This document shows positions 8,493 through 16,849 of a DNA stretch of 64,000 nt, in pieces. The stretch is from Streptomyces pilosus. Lineage in GTDB: Bacteria > Actinomycetota > Actinomycetes > Streptomycetales > Streptomycetaceae. The position numbers were made by a program, and so were the translations under genes. The DNA lies in the NCBI RefSeq assembly GCF_014649835.1, contig NZ_BMTU01000014.1, positions 62,001 to 126,000 on the forward strand, given 5' to 3'. Position 1 is the first letter of the stretch; each line of letters opens with the position of its first letter. The notes beneath the pieces were generated by a model. That model did no database searches, was not told the DNA's origin, and saw only the letters and a program-made list of their open reading frames with translations.

Positions 8493-8927
8493 ATGTCCGA
8501 GAGCCCCAGCGGGAAGCCGTCCGTCCTGTTCGTCTGCGTCCACAACGCCGGACGTTCCCAGATGGCCGCCGCCTGGCTGACCCACCTGGCCGGGGACCGC
8601 GTCGAGGTCCGCTCCGCCGGCTCCGACCCGGGGGAGCAGGTCAACCCGGCCGCCGTCGCCGCGATGGCCGAGGTCGGCATCGACATCTCCGCCGAGGTCC
8701 CGAAGATCCTCACCGTGGACGCGGTGAAGGAGTCCGACGTGTGCATCACCATGGGCTGCGGCGACACCTGCCCCGTCTTCCCCGGCAAGCGCTACCTGGA
8801 CTGGAAGCTGGACGACCCGGCCGGGCAGGGTGTCGAGGCAGTCCGCCCGATCCGCGACGAGATCAAGACCCTGGTCGAGGGATTGATCGCCGAGATCGCC
8901 CCGGGCCGGCCGCAGGCGACGACGTGA
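8493..8927 (+). CDS. arsC: Arsenate reductase, low-molecular-weight phosphatase type
   Basis: A 144-aa arsenate reductase converting As(V) to As(III) for export by ACR3. The P-loop VLFVCVHNAGRSQMAAAW carries the CX5RS signature with nucleophile Cys15. VCITMGCGDTCPVFPGKRYLDWKLDDP holds the additional cysteines and the catalytic Asp of this class, which couples to thioredoxin or mycothiol. The ATG at 8493 has GGGAGAG 7 nt upstream; a longer reading from 8442 has none. It is divergent from arsR2-acr3 and presumably co-regulated through the shared operator. Confidence 0.95.
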   Translation: MSESPSGKPSVLFVCVHNAGRSQMAAAWLTHLAGDRVEVRSAGSDPGEQVNPAAVAAMAEVGIDISAEVPKILTVDAVKESDVCITMGCGDTCPVFPGKRYLDWKLDDPAGQGVEAVRPIRDEIKTLVEGLIAEIAPGRPQATT

Positions 8928-9049
8928 GTGGGACGCGTGACGTCGTCCTCTTCGGCTCCGTCCCCGCCGGACGACCGGTCCACGCCCTGATCCCCGTCGC
9001 CGACGTCCACCCCACCCGGCCGGACCCCCGGCACAGCGCCGACGGCTGA
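8924..9049 (+). CDS. Possible 41-aa ORF coupled to arsC
   Basis: A GTG overlaps the arsC stop as GTGA and opens 41 codons (VSGTRDVVLFGSVPAG..., ending RHSADG). No known domain is recognised. Tight coupling argues for translation. The peptide may equally be a truncated former ars gene, as decay is evident elsewhere in this island. Confidence 0.3.
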   Translation: MSGTRDVVLFGSVPAGRPVHALIPVADVHPTRPDPRHSADG

Positions 9050-9351
9050 CACCCGGCGCTCCCGAGCCGCGTTCGTAGGACCTGCGGCCACGCAGATGCC
9101 GCGGCGACCCGGGCCGGCACGGCACGTCTGGCCACCGGACGGCGAGTCGACGTGTTCGACCGGCGACGTCGGGTGGGACGACTCCGTCACCCTGCCGGGT
9201 CCGTGATCTGGTGCGGGCCGCTGACCCGGCGGATCCTGGACGATTATCGCCGTCTCCGTGACCGCTTCTTGGCGACTGCTTCTCCGTGACCGCTTCCCCG
9301 CGACCGCGGACGCGAACGGGAAGCGCGGACGCGACCGGGAAAGGACAAGCA
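9050..9351. other. Gap before the photolyase gene
   Basis: No gene is seen. Two copies of TCCGTGACCGCTTC (about 9254 and 9282) lie shortly before the photolyase start and could be regulatory or just local duplication. Confidence 0.4.
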
Positions 9352-10857
9352 GTGCACTGGCTCTTCGGTGACCAGCTCGGTCCCCATTTCCTCGACGCCG
9401 GCGACTCCGGCGAGGCCGGCCCGGGCCGTAACACCCCGCTGCTGATGATCGAGGCCCGGTCGGTGTTCCGGCGCCGCCGATTCCACCGCGCCAAGGCGCA
9501 TCTCGTGCTGTCCGCGATGCGTCACCGTGCGGCGGAACTGGGGGACCGGGTGACCTATGTCCGGGCCGACACCTACCGGCAGGGGATCGCGCGGAGCGTG
9601 GGTGACCGCCCGCTCACGGTCCACCACCCGACGTCGTACGCCGCGGCGCGGCTGGTGCGGTCCCTGAGCCAGGTGTCCGTGGGTCCCGCCCGGGGCTTCC
9701 TCGTGCCCAGGACCGCCTTCGAGGCGTGGGTGGCGGAACAGGATGGCCGCAGGCTGCGGCAGGAGGACTTCTACCGGTGGGTGCGCCGTGAGCACGGCCT
9801 GCTGATGGACGGCGACGCCCCGGCGGACGGCCGGTGGAACCTCGACCACGACAACCGGCAGCCCCCGCCGCGGGAGCACGGCACCCTGCCGGTACCACCG
9901 CCGTACCGGCCGCGGGAGGACGAGATCGACGACGAGGTCCGGCACGACCTGGACCGCTGGGAGGGCGACGGTGACGTCTCCTTCGTCGGGCGGGACGCCC
10001 CCCGCATGTTCCCGGCGGACCGCGCCGAGGCACGAGCGGCGCTCAAGCGTTTCCTCACCCACCGTCTTCCCTCGTTCGGCCCCTACGAAGATGCCCTCCT
10101 GGCCGCCGACCCGGTGATGAGCCACAGCCTGCTGTCGTCCTCGCTCAACCTCGGCCTGCTGAGCCCGGCCGAGTGCGTCGAGCGTGCGGAGGCGGAGTGG
10201 CGCGCCGGCCGGGCGCCGCTGAACAGCGTGGAAGGGTTCGTCCGGCAGATCGCCGGCTGGCGCGAGTACGTGTGGCAGTTGTACTGGCACTTCGGTGAGG
10301 AGTACCGGCGCTCCAACGTGCTGGCCCACACCGCCCCGCTGCCCGGCTGGTGGAACGAGCTCGACGCCGACGCCGTGCGGGCGCGGTGCCTGCGCACGGT
10401 GCTGGCCCAGGTGAGGGACACGGGATGGACGCACCACATCCCGAGGTTGATGATCCTCGGGAGTTACGCCCTGCAACGGGGCTGGGACCCCGCCGCCCTG
10501 ACCGACTGGTTCCACCGCTGCTTCGTGGACGGGTACGACTGGGTCATGATGCCCAACGTCATCGGCATGTCGCAGTACGCCGACGGCGGCCGGATGACGA
10601 CCAAGCCCTACACGTCGGGCGGCGCCTACGTGCACCGCATGAGCGACCTGTGCGGGCCGTGCCCCTACCGGCCGGGCGACCGGACCGGTGAGCGGGCCTG
10701 CCCCTACACCGCCGGTTACTGGACCTTCCTCGACCGGCACCGGGAACGGCTCGGCGGCAACCACCGTACGGCCCAGCCGGTACGTCAGCTGCAACGGCTC
10801 CACGACCTCGATGAGGTGCGCGACCAGGAGCAGGCCCGCGGTGACGCACCGCCCTGA
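9352..10857 (+). CDS. FeS-type cryptochrome/(6-4) photolyase (PhrB-like)
   Basis: A 501-aa flavoprotein of the deoxyribodipyrimidine-photolyase-related (FeS-BCP) family. It should bind FAD and an antenna chromophore and repair UV lesions in DNA with blue light. The N-terminal Rossmann start is HWLFGDQLGP. The C-terminal helical FAD domain includes RQIAGWREYVWQLYW and DYDWVMMPNVIGMSQYADGG. The [4Fe-4S] cysteines appear in DLCGPCPYRPGDRTGERACPYTAGYW plus an upstream Cys. The GTG at 9352 follows AAAGGA by 6 nt and gives the usual family length. A GTG at 9286 would add 22 unstructured residues. It stands alone after the ars island. Confidence 0.9.
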   Translation: MHWLFGDQLGPHFLDAGDSGEAGPGRNTPLLMIEARSVFRRRRFHRAKAHLVLSAMRHRAAELGDRVTYVRADTYRQGIARSVGDRPLTVHHPTSYAAARLVRSLSQVSVGPARGFLVPRTAFEAWVAEQDGRRLRQEDFYRWVRREHGLLMDGDAPADGRWNLDHDNRQPPPREHGTLPVPPPYRPREDEIDDEVRHDLDRWEGDGDVSFVGRDAPRMFPADRAEARAALKRFLTHRLPSFGPYEDALLAADPVMSHSLLSSSLNLGLLSPAECVERAEAEWRAGRAPLNSVEGFVRQIAGWREYVWQLYWHFGEEYRRSNVLAHTAPLPGWWNELDADAVRARCLRTVLAQVRDTGWTHHIPRLMILGSYALQRGWDPAALTDWFHRCFVDGYDWVMMPNVIGMSQYADGGRMTTKPYTSGGAYVHRMSDLCGPCPYRPGDRTGERACPYTAGYWTFLDRHRERLGGNHRTAQPVRQLQRLHDLDEVRDQEQARGDAPP

Positions 10858-11086
10858 TCCGGCCCCTGTCCGGACGGGCAGTCACTGAGCCATCGTGCCC
10901 AGGAGAGCGGATGCCGGGCTGCGCGGTACTACTCAGGTCGGTTCCGTACCGGCCGCCGTCGAGGCTGAGCAGCTCTGCCCTGACCGTGCCGGAGCCGTGC
11001 GCGGCACCATGGTGACGGCCCGTCGCGCCCACCGTGGCACGCGCCGCACGGCGTCCAGGGCGGGCCGCGGGGAAGTGGAGGACGAC

Positions 11087-12214
11087 ATGGCCGCCAGGTC
11101 GTGGCACCGCGCGACCGCCGGTGCGGACCGACGACCGCAGGCTCCCGCCCCGCACCCGTCACCCCGGCCGACGACCGGCGGGACCGTGTGGGCGTGGGCC
11201 CCGCACTTCGACGCGCCTGCCGGCAGTCGCCCGGAGGGGCCGGTGCCCGGCTGGACCGACGTCGTCTCGATCGCGGACACCGGCTTCACGACCGTGGCGG
11301 TGAGGGCCGACGGCACGGCGTGGTCCTACGGCACCAACGTCGGCGGATCCCTCGGACACGGCTTCCTCGAACGCCGCCACGTGTACCGGCCAGGGCCGGT
11401 GACCGGGATCGACGACGCACGCGCCGTGTACGGCAACGGTCCGACGTTCTACGTCCTGCGCGGGGACGGCACGGTGACGGCCTGGGGCCACGACCGCTTC
11501 CTGGTCAACGGCGGGAGGAGAGAGGGCCGCGGCGGCGTACCGGTCCCACGGCGCGTGCCCGGCACCGGTGACGTCGTCGCCATGGGCCCCGGCCGCCTCA
11601 ACGCCTTCGTCCTGCGATCCGACGGCCGGGTCCGCGGCTGGGGCGTCAACATCACGTCTGTGCTCGGCGACACCCGCGGCACCCGGCCCACCACGATCGC
11701 TCGCCTGCGCGGCGTCGCCGGAGTGGCGTCGGCGGGCGGTGCCGTGGTCGCCGTCACGGCCGACGGGCGGGTCCGCGCCTGGGGGAGCAACGCGCACGGC
11801 CTCCTGGGCAGCGAGCCGCTCGGTGGCCGGAGGGGACGCCCGGTGCTCGTCGCGGGGCTGCGTGACGTGGTGCAGGTGGCGGGGGGCAGCGACGTCGCCT
11901 ACGCGCTGGACCGTGAGGGCGTGGTCCGGGCCTGGGGCCGGGGCGCGAGCGGTGCCCTCGGCGACGGCGACACGTCACAGCACGCCTCCGCCGGACGGGT
12001 CCGCGTCGACGGCCTTCCCGAGATCCGCCGGATCGCCGCCTTCGGACTCACCGGACTCGCCCTCGACACCGACGGCGGGCTGTGGGGCTGGGGATCGGGT
12101 CTGGGTCTCGGCCGCTACGACGCCGGGCGCCGACCCGTGCGGATACCCCTGCCCGGACCTGCCCTGGACCTGTCGGGCCGTCATGTCGTCCTCGACGGTG
12201 CGGCGCCGCGGTGA
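11087..12214 (+). CDS. RCC1-repeat beta-propeller protein
   Basis: A 375-aa protein made almost entirely of six RCC1-type repeats from residue about 30: VAVRADGTAWSYGTN, YVLRGDGTVTAWG, FVLRSDGRVRGWGVN, VAVTADGRVRAWGSN, YALDREGVVRAWGRG and LALDTDGGLWGWGSG. Each is one propeller blade of a protein-protein interaction scaffold. No export signal is evident, although such proteins are often secreted in Streptomyces. The ATG at 11087 has GGAGG at 5 nt; the frame stays open upstream to 10895 without a convincing start. Its function in bacteria is unknown. It converges on the GH43 gene. Confidence 0.85.
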   Translation: MAARSWHRATAGADRRPQAPAPHPSPRPTTGGTVWAWAPHFDAPAGSRPEGPVPGWTDVVSIADTGFTTVAVRADGTAWSYGTNVGGSLGHGFLERRHVYRPGPVTGIDDARAVYGNGPTFYVLRGDGTVTAWGHDRFLVNGGRREGRGGVPVPRRVPGTGDVVAMGPGRLNAFVLRSDGRVRGWGVNITSVLGDTRGTRPTTIARLRGVAGVASAGGAVVAVTADGRVRAWGSNAHGLLGSEPLGGRRGRPVLVAGLRDVVQVAGGSDVAYALDREGVVRAWGRGASGALGDGDTSQHASAGRVRVDGLPEIRRIAAFGLTGLALDTDGGLWGWGSGLGLGRYDAGRRPVRIPLPGPALDLSGRHVVLDGAAPR

Positions 12215-12274
12215 ATCCGGCCGCCGCAATACGGAGTTCCGCGACGTCGTGGGGGAGCACCCGCACGCCGAGCG

Positions 12275-13804
12275 TCACACGGACGGCGCGGGGGCGTACT
12301 CGAACCAGTCGAAGGCGACCGCGCCCTCGACGGCATACATGCCGATCACACGGCCGGTGAAGCCGCAGGCGACCTCGGTGGACAGGTAGCGCCCGTCCAG
12401 TTCGGCGAGCGGCCGGGAGCCCGGAGCGCCGGGGTCGTCGAGCCAGAAGGCGATGGTGTCGGGGCCCGTGGTGCCGCCGTCGGTGAGTTCCGGTGACGCC
12501 GGCACGAGGCCTGACGTCCGGACCGTGACGGTGAGGCGCAGCGGGCCGGCCGGGACCGGGCGGCGGGCCACGGTCTGGCGCAGCGGCCCGATCCGGGCGA
12601 CGACGCCGGCCTCCCCGTCCCCGACCTCCAGTTCGTAGTGGTGGGCCTCGTCGAGGCGTACGCAGAGACCACCACGTCCCGCGCCGGGGTCGATCATGGT
12701 GGTGACGCGGCAGTCGTGGTGCTGCTGGCGGCGGCCGACGAAGGTGTGGCCGGGGCGGTCGAGGGTGGGGCCGGTGGCGTGGAGGAGCAGCCGGCCAGGA
12801 CGTTCGGTGAGCGACCAGGAGCCCTCGGGGCGGGCGAACGGCGAGATCCAGTGCGGCGCGAGGGCGGTCCCGTCGAAGTCGTCGCGGGCGGGCGGGACCG
12901 GTACGGGATGCCAGGCACCGCCCGGGGCGGCGTGGCTCTCGGGGACCGGCGTGACGACGGGCCAGCCGTCCGCGTCCCACTCCACGGGGGTCAGGAAGGT
13001 CTCGCGACCGAGGACGTGCACGTCGGGCGTGAAGCCGCGGGGGCGGACGCCGAGCAGCACCATCCACCAACTGCCGTCGGGAGCCTGCACCAGGTCGGCG
13101 TGGCCGGTGTTCTGGATGGAGCGGGCAGTACCGCCGTGTGACAGCAGGGGGTTGGCGGGTGCGCCCTGCCAGGGGCCGCGCGGCGAGCGGCTGCGGGCGA
13201 TGGACACGCTGTGGCCGCGTTCCGTGCCGCCTTCCGCGATCAGCAGGTACCACCAGTCGCCGATGCGGTACAGGTGCGGCGCCTCGGGGTACTTGAGGCC
13301 GCTGCCGGACCAGGTGGCGAAGGGCCCCTCCAGCACCTCGCCCTCGACCGGGTCGATCCTGGCCAGGTGGATGCCCCCTTCGGGGCCGGAGAAGGCGCAC
13401 CAGCAGGTGCCGTCCTCCTCCCACGCCAGGTCGGGGTCGATCCCGGTCAGGTCGATCCACACCGGGTCGCTCCACGGCCCCTCGGGCCGCTCGGCCGAGA
13501 CGACGAAGTTGCCGCCCCCGTCGACGTTGGTGTTGATGACCCAGTAACGGCCGTCGTGGTGGCGGATGGTGGGAGCGTAGAGGCCTCCGGACGCCTTCGC
13601 GCCGGGGAGGGGGAGCGGCAGTTGCCCGGGCCGGTCGAGCACGTTGCCGATCTGCTCCCAGTGCACGAGGTCCTTGCTGTGGAACAGCGGCAGCCCGGGG
13701 AAGTACTCGAAGCTGGAGCACACCAGGTAGTAGTCGTCATCCACCCGGCACACGCTCGGATCGGGGTGGAACCCGCTGATCACGGGGTTTTCGTACAGGT
13801 GCAC
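12275..13804 (-). CDS. Glycoside hydrolase family 43, beta-xylosidase/arabinofuranosidase type
   Basis: A 509-aa GH43 enzyme that should remove xylose or arabinose from hemicellulose oligomers. The five-bladed propeller begins ENPVISGFHPDPSVCR, where Asp15 is the general base. GIDPDLAWEEDGTCW carries the middle Asp, and KYPEAPHLYRIGDWWYLL the catalytic acid Glu. A C-terminal beta-sandwich (about residues 310-505, GH43_C2/DUF1349-like, ending VAFDWFEYAP) completes the beta-xylosidase layout. There is no signal peptide, so it probably acts inside the cell on imported oligosaccharides. The start is a GTG at 13804 with a weak purine-rich site. No sugar transporter or regulator is adjacent. Confidence 0.9.
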   Translation of the reverse strand: MHLYENPVISGFHPDPSVCRVDDDYYLVCSSFEYFPGLPLFHSKDLVHWEQIGNVLDRPGQLPLPLPGAKASGGLYAPTIRHHDGRYWVINTNVDGGGNFVVSAERPEGPWSDPVWIDLTGIDPDLAWEEDGTCWCAFSGPEGGIHLARIDPVEGEVLEGPFATWSGSGLKYPEAPHLYRIGDWWYLLIAEGGTERGHSVSIARSRSPRGPWQGAPANPLLSHGGTARSIQNTGHADLVQAPDGSWWMVLLGVRPRGFTPDVHVLGRETFLTPVEWDADGWPVVTPVPESHAAPGGAWHPVPVPPARDDFDGTALAPHWISPFARPEGSWSLTERPGRLLLHATGPTLDRPGHTFVGRRQQHHDCRVTTMIDPGAGRGGLCVRLDEAHHYELEVGDGEAGVVARIGPLRQTVARRPVPAGPLRLTVTVRTSGLVPASPELTDGGTTGPDTIAFWLDDPGAPGSRPLAELDGRYLSTEVACGFTGRVIGMYAVEGAVAFDWFEYAPAPSV

Positions 13805-13963
13805 AGGAACATCTTCCCCTCACGTCGCCGGCCACCGTGGAGCGAGTGGCGAACTGCCCGGGCTCACGGTACGACGGGACCGCACCCTCCCGAAGGCCGG
13901 CAACGGCCGCTCGGGCGCGGGGTGGAGGCAACCGGTGGCCGGCCCCGTCGTCCGGTCAACCGG

Positions 13964-14725
13964 TCAGGGTGCCCACGGCTTGAGCATGTCCTTCACCGTG
14001 TCCGTCAGGGCGAGTTGCAGCAACGGGCCGTAGGTGATCCGGCCCACGCCGAGGCGGCGGAAGCGATCGAGGTCGTGCCTGACGGGGTGGGCCGTGGAGT
14101 TCACGGGAACGGTGACGGCGCCGGTCACCGCCGTGAGCAGGTCGTCGTTGTCCTGGATGCCCACCGGGTAGACGCTGTCGGCACCGGCCTCTTCCAGGGC
14201 CCGCAGTCGCTCGATCGCCTCGTCGAGGACGTCGGAGGCGTCCTTCGCGTGCATGAAGAGGTCGGTGCGCCCGTTCACCCAGACCGGGACTCCCGCGTCG
14301 TCGGCCGCCGTGCGCAGACCGGCGACGTAGCTCGCGTGCTCCTGCGTGCTGCGCACGCGGCCACCGTCCGAGTGGACGGTGTCCTCGACGTTGAGACCGA
14401 CGCCGCCGACCTCGATGAGTCCGGCGACGAGATCGGCGGGCTTCTGCCCGTACCCGGCTTCAAGGTCCACGGACACAGGGACGTCGACCGCCGCGATGAT
14501 CGGCTTGACGGCGGTGAGCACCTCCTCGAGGGTCTGCCCCTCGTGGTCGTCGGCACCCCGGGAGTCGGCGAGGGGATGGCTGCCGATCGTCAGCGCGGGA
14601 AAGCCGGCGGCGACGGCCGTGCGCGCGGACCAGACGTCCCAGACGGTCGGCAGCACGAGCGGCTTGTACTGGGCGTGCAACTGCTTGAGGCGTTGAGCGC
14701 GCTCAACGGTGGTGTGAGAAGCCAT
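13964..14725 (-). CDS. Isocitrate lyase/PEP mutase superfamily protein
   Basis: A 253-aa TIM-barrel enzyme of the PEP mutase/isocitrate lyase superfamily. Recognisable blocks are VLPTVWDVWSARTAVAAGFPALTIGS, SVDLEAGYG (metal-binding acid), LNVEDTVH, PVWVNGRTDLFM and NSTAHPVRHDLDRFRRLGVGRITYGP. The KKCGH loop of true isocitrate lyases is not present. The family cleaves or rearranges C-C or P-C bonds of 2-oxo acids, but the substrate is unknown here. The ATG at 14725 is followed directly by conserved sequence; further upstream the frame shows no family similarity. Confidence 0.85.
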   Translation of the reverse strand: MASHTTVERAQRLKQLHAQYKPLVLPTVWDVWSARTAVAAGFPALTIGSHPLADSRGADDHEGQTLEEVLTAVKPIIAAVDVPVSVDLEAGYGQKPADLVAGLIEVGGVGLNVEDTVHSDGGRVRSTQEHASYVAGLRTAADDAGVPVWVNGRTDLFMHAKDASDVLDEAIERLRALEEAGADSVYPVGIQDNDDLLTAVTGAVTVPVNSTAHPVRHDLDRFRRLGVGRITYGPLLQLALTDTVKDMLKPWAP

Positions 14726-14879
14726 GCCAGGGACGTTACCCCGGGATCTCCGTGGACAAGGTGCTGACAGGCGTTGCCCGGTGAGGGGAGGACCCTCGGA
14801 GCGGGAACCGTCGAGGTGCCTGCTCCGGGCGTCCGGCCGGCCCGTGCGCCAGGGAGTGCCGGGCGCGCACACCGGCCGT

Positions 14880-16166
14880 TCAGCAGCTCGTGGAGCCGCG
14901 TCGTCCGGGCACGTCCGGTGTCGGCGTCGCCCTGCGGGTCTCGGGTGAGCGGACGTCGGCCAGGGTCGTGGCCAGGGCCTGCCAGACGTACGCCGCCAGG
15001 TCGAGGTTCCCGGACGTCGTCGCCTGCCGTCCCAGTCGTTGCAGGGCGGCGATGCCCTCGTCGGCGCGACCCGCCAGGATCGTCAGCCGTCCGTCGAGAA
15101 CCGACAGCCGTACCCGGTCGCGGTAGGTCAGGCGCAGGTCCTCCTCGGTGATCAGGGACCGGGTGAGGGCGCGGGCGTCTTCCAACCGGCCCTGGTGGAA
15201 GGCGAGATGTGCCTGGAGCGCGCGCAGCTCCTGGAGCTGTGGCCGGGTGCCGATCAGGTCGAGGACGGGGGCGGCCTCCTCCAGCCAGCGTTCGGCGGCG
15301 TCCACCCGGGGCGGTGACATCTGCAGCACGGTGGCGGTGGCGGCGGTCCGCAGCCGGGTCCACAGGGTGAGGTCGTCCTGGCCCTTCAGCATGCCCAGGG
15401 CCGCTTCCAGCCGGGCCCGGGCCGTCGCACCGTCCCCTTGACGGGTGCTCACCCCGGCTGCCACCCACAGTGCTTCGGCCGCCTGGGCGGCTGTGGCCCG
15501 GGGCAGCAGATCCCGTTCCAGCTCCACGACGTGCAGGTCGGCCGCCTCCAGGTGGCCCAGCTCCGTCTCGACGCTGACCAGCACCGTCAGGGCGGCCAGG
15601 GTGTCGGACACGCACAGCTGCGCGGCGCGGGCGAGGGACAGCGCCTCCGCGGCCGCCGGTCCCGCGGCGCGCATGTCGCCCGAGTCCCGGGCACAGCGGG
15701 CGTAGCGGACACGCGACCGCACCCGCAACTCCGGTTCCTCCAGCAGATCGCCGAGCTCGACGAGTTCCAGCAGCCGTGTGCGTTCCAGCTCGTGGTCGCC
15801 GTCCCGGCCGGCGGCGCAGCTCAGCAGCCACAGCGCCTGCCAGCGGGCGGCGGGATCCTCGCCCGAGTCCTCCTCGACGGCGCGGAACAGAGCCGCCGTC
15901 TCGTCCGATCCCGGCGGGGCCGAGGTCACGGAGGCCAGGACCCCGGTCAGGGACCTGCCGTCCCACGGACCGGTGAGGGCGGACGTGTCGACCCCGAGCC
16001 GGCGGGCGAGGTAGGTCACCGCGCGCTCGGTGGGGGGCCGTTCACCCGACTCCAGGCGTGACAGGTATCCCGTCGACATGCCTTCGCCGACGAGACCGGC
16101 CTGACTCAGGCCCTGTGCCAGCCGGAGTCTCTTCAGCCGACGGCCGAAATGCGGCTGTTCGAGCAT
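14880..16166 (-). CDS. XRE-family helix-turn-helix regulator with TPR-like C-terminal domain
   Basis: A 428-aa regulator. Residues 8-62 are an XRE HTH: FGRRLKRLRLAQGLSQAGLV, then STGYLSRLESGERPPTERAV. The rest is all-helical with repeating Ala/Leu-rich hairpins typical of TPR arrays (for example RARLEAALGMLKGQ, AERWLEEAAPVLDLIG, ADEGIAALQRLGRQA). This architecture resembles peptide-responsive RRNPP-type regulators and many Streptomyces pathway regulators. The ATG at 16166 follows GAGGGGGAG closely. It is divergent from a 33-aa gene with a strong promoter, which is a plausible target or partner. Confidence 0.85.
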   Translation of the reverse strand: MLEQPHFGRRLKRLRLAQGLSQAGLVGEGMSTGYLSRLESGERPPTERAVTYLARRLGVDTSALTGPWDGRSLTGVLASVTSAPPGSDETAALFRAVEEDSGEDPAARWQALWLLSCAAGRDGDHELERTRLLELVELGDLLEEPELRVRSRVRYARCARDSGDMRAAGPAAAEALSLARAAQLCVSDTLAALTVLVSVETELGHLEAADLHVVELERDLLPRATAAQAAEALWVAAGVSTRQGDGATARARLEAALGMLKGQDDLTLWTRLRTAATATVLQMSPPRVDAAERWLEEAAPVLDLIGTRPQLQELRALQAHLAFHQGRLEDARALTRSLITEEDLRLTYRDRVRLSVLDGRLTILAGRADEGIAALQRLGRQATTSGNLDLAAYVWQALATTLADVRSPETRRATPTPDVPGRRGSTSC

Positions 16167-16491
16167 CTCCCCCTCTGTTCCGTGGCGCGATCGAAAGGGT
16201 CTGCGCGGGTCCCCGACTGCCCGGTCGGGCGCGCGGTTCGGCAACACTTTAGGAAGCGCGGCAACGGGCGACAAGCGGTTAAACGCAGGTCAACCGACCG
16301 TTGCCGAGGCGGTCCCGGGCTCCCCGGGCAATGTTTGAATGACGCTTTTCGCTGCCCGAATTCCGCCCGCATGCACAGGACTTGCCACGTTGCCGAGGTC
16401 ACCTGGCAAACCCTTGCCAGAGGGGTTGTCGACCCCTAATCTCAATGGCGCCCCCTTGATGCGATCCTCTTTTCGTCATGTGGAGGTTTTC
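16167..16491. other. Divergent control region of the XRE gene and the 33-aa gene
   Basis: This 325-bp region is relatively AT-rich for the window. It contains the sigma-70-like promoter at 16414-16442 with a palindrome in its spacer. No other coding sequence is seen. Confidence 0.55.
16414..16442 (+). promoter_or_regulatory. Strong promoter with palindrome inside the spacer
   Basis: TTGCCA (16414-16419) and TAATCT (16437-16442) are separated by 17 bp, close to the vegetative consensus. AGGGGT-TGTCG-ACCCCT (16421-16437) is a perfect inverted repeat that fills the spacer, so a bound regulator would directly block or remodel the promoter. Confidence 0.65.
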
Positions 16492-16593
16492 ATGCCGCGC
16501 AGTTTCCGCCCGGGATCCCGGCGACGGCCGGACGTACGGTCGGCCGGTCCGCCCGGTGACTCGTCTTCGATGCCGGGTCCCGACCTCGAGTGA
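16492..16593 (+). CDS. 33-aa small protein with its own promoter and terminator
   Basis: ATG preceded by GGAGG at 5 nt opens 33 codons, beginning MPRSFRPGSRRRPD and ending SSSMPGPDLE. The N-terminal half is strongly basic; the C-terminal half is Pro/Gly/Ser-rich and acidic. It has no signal peptide, Cys or recognised domain. A near-consensus promoter lies 50 bp upstream and a perfect 17-bp terminator hairpin 72 bp downstream, so it is a complete transcription unit. It sits between an XRE-TPR regulator and a PAS-LuxR regulator. It could be a signalling peptide, a modulator of the XRE protein or a RiPP-like precursor. None of these is shown by the sequence. Confidence 0.5.
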   Translation: MPRSFRPGSRRRPDVRSAGPPGDSSSMPGPDLE

Positions 16594-16665
16594 CCATGAC
16601 AACGTTTTCCACGGCAGTCGGATGCCGGTCGCCTCGGCGCCGCTTCCTCTGCTCATCCTGACCTG

Positions 16666-16701
16666 CCCGGGAGTCCGGCGCCCCGGCGCCGGACTCCCGG
16701 G
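16666..16701. terminator. Hairpin terminator behind the 33-aa gene
   Basis: CCCGGGAGTCCGGCGCC, a 2-nt loop and the exact complement form a perfect 17-bp stem. It separates the small gene from the PAS-LuxR gene. Confidence 0.75.
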
Positions 16702-16849
16702 ACGACGCGGACACGCGGCTCCTGCCACCGGCGAGGTGGTGCGTGCCGTCACCGGGCGCTCGTCCACACCCAGGCACAGCGCGTCGGTCCGTTCCGCGTT
16801 CGCACACCCTTCCCAGCCCCTCACGCGCAGGAAGAAGGACGGTACGTCC

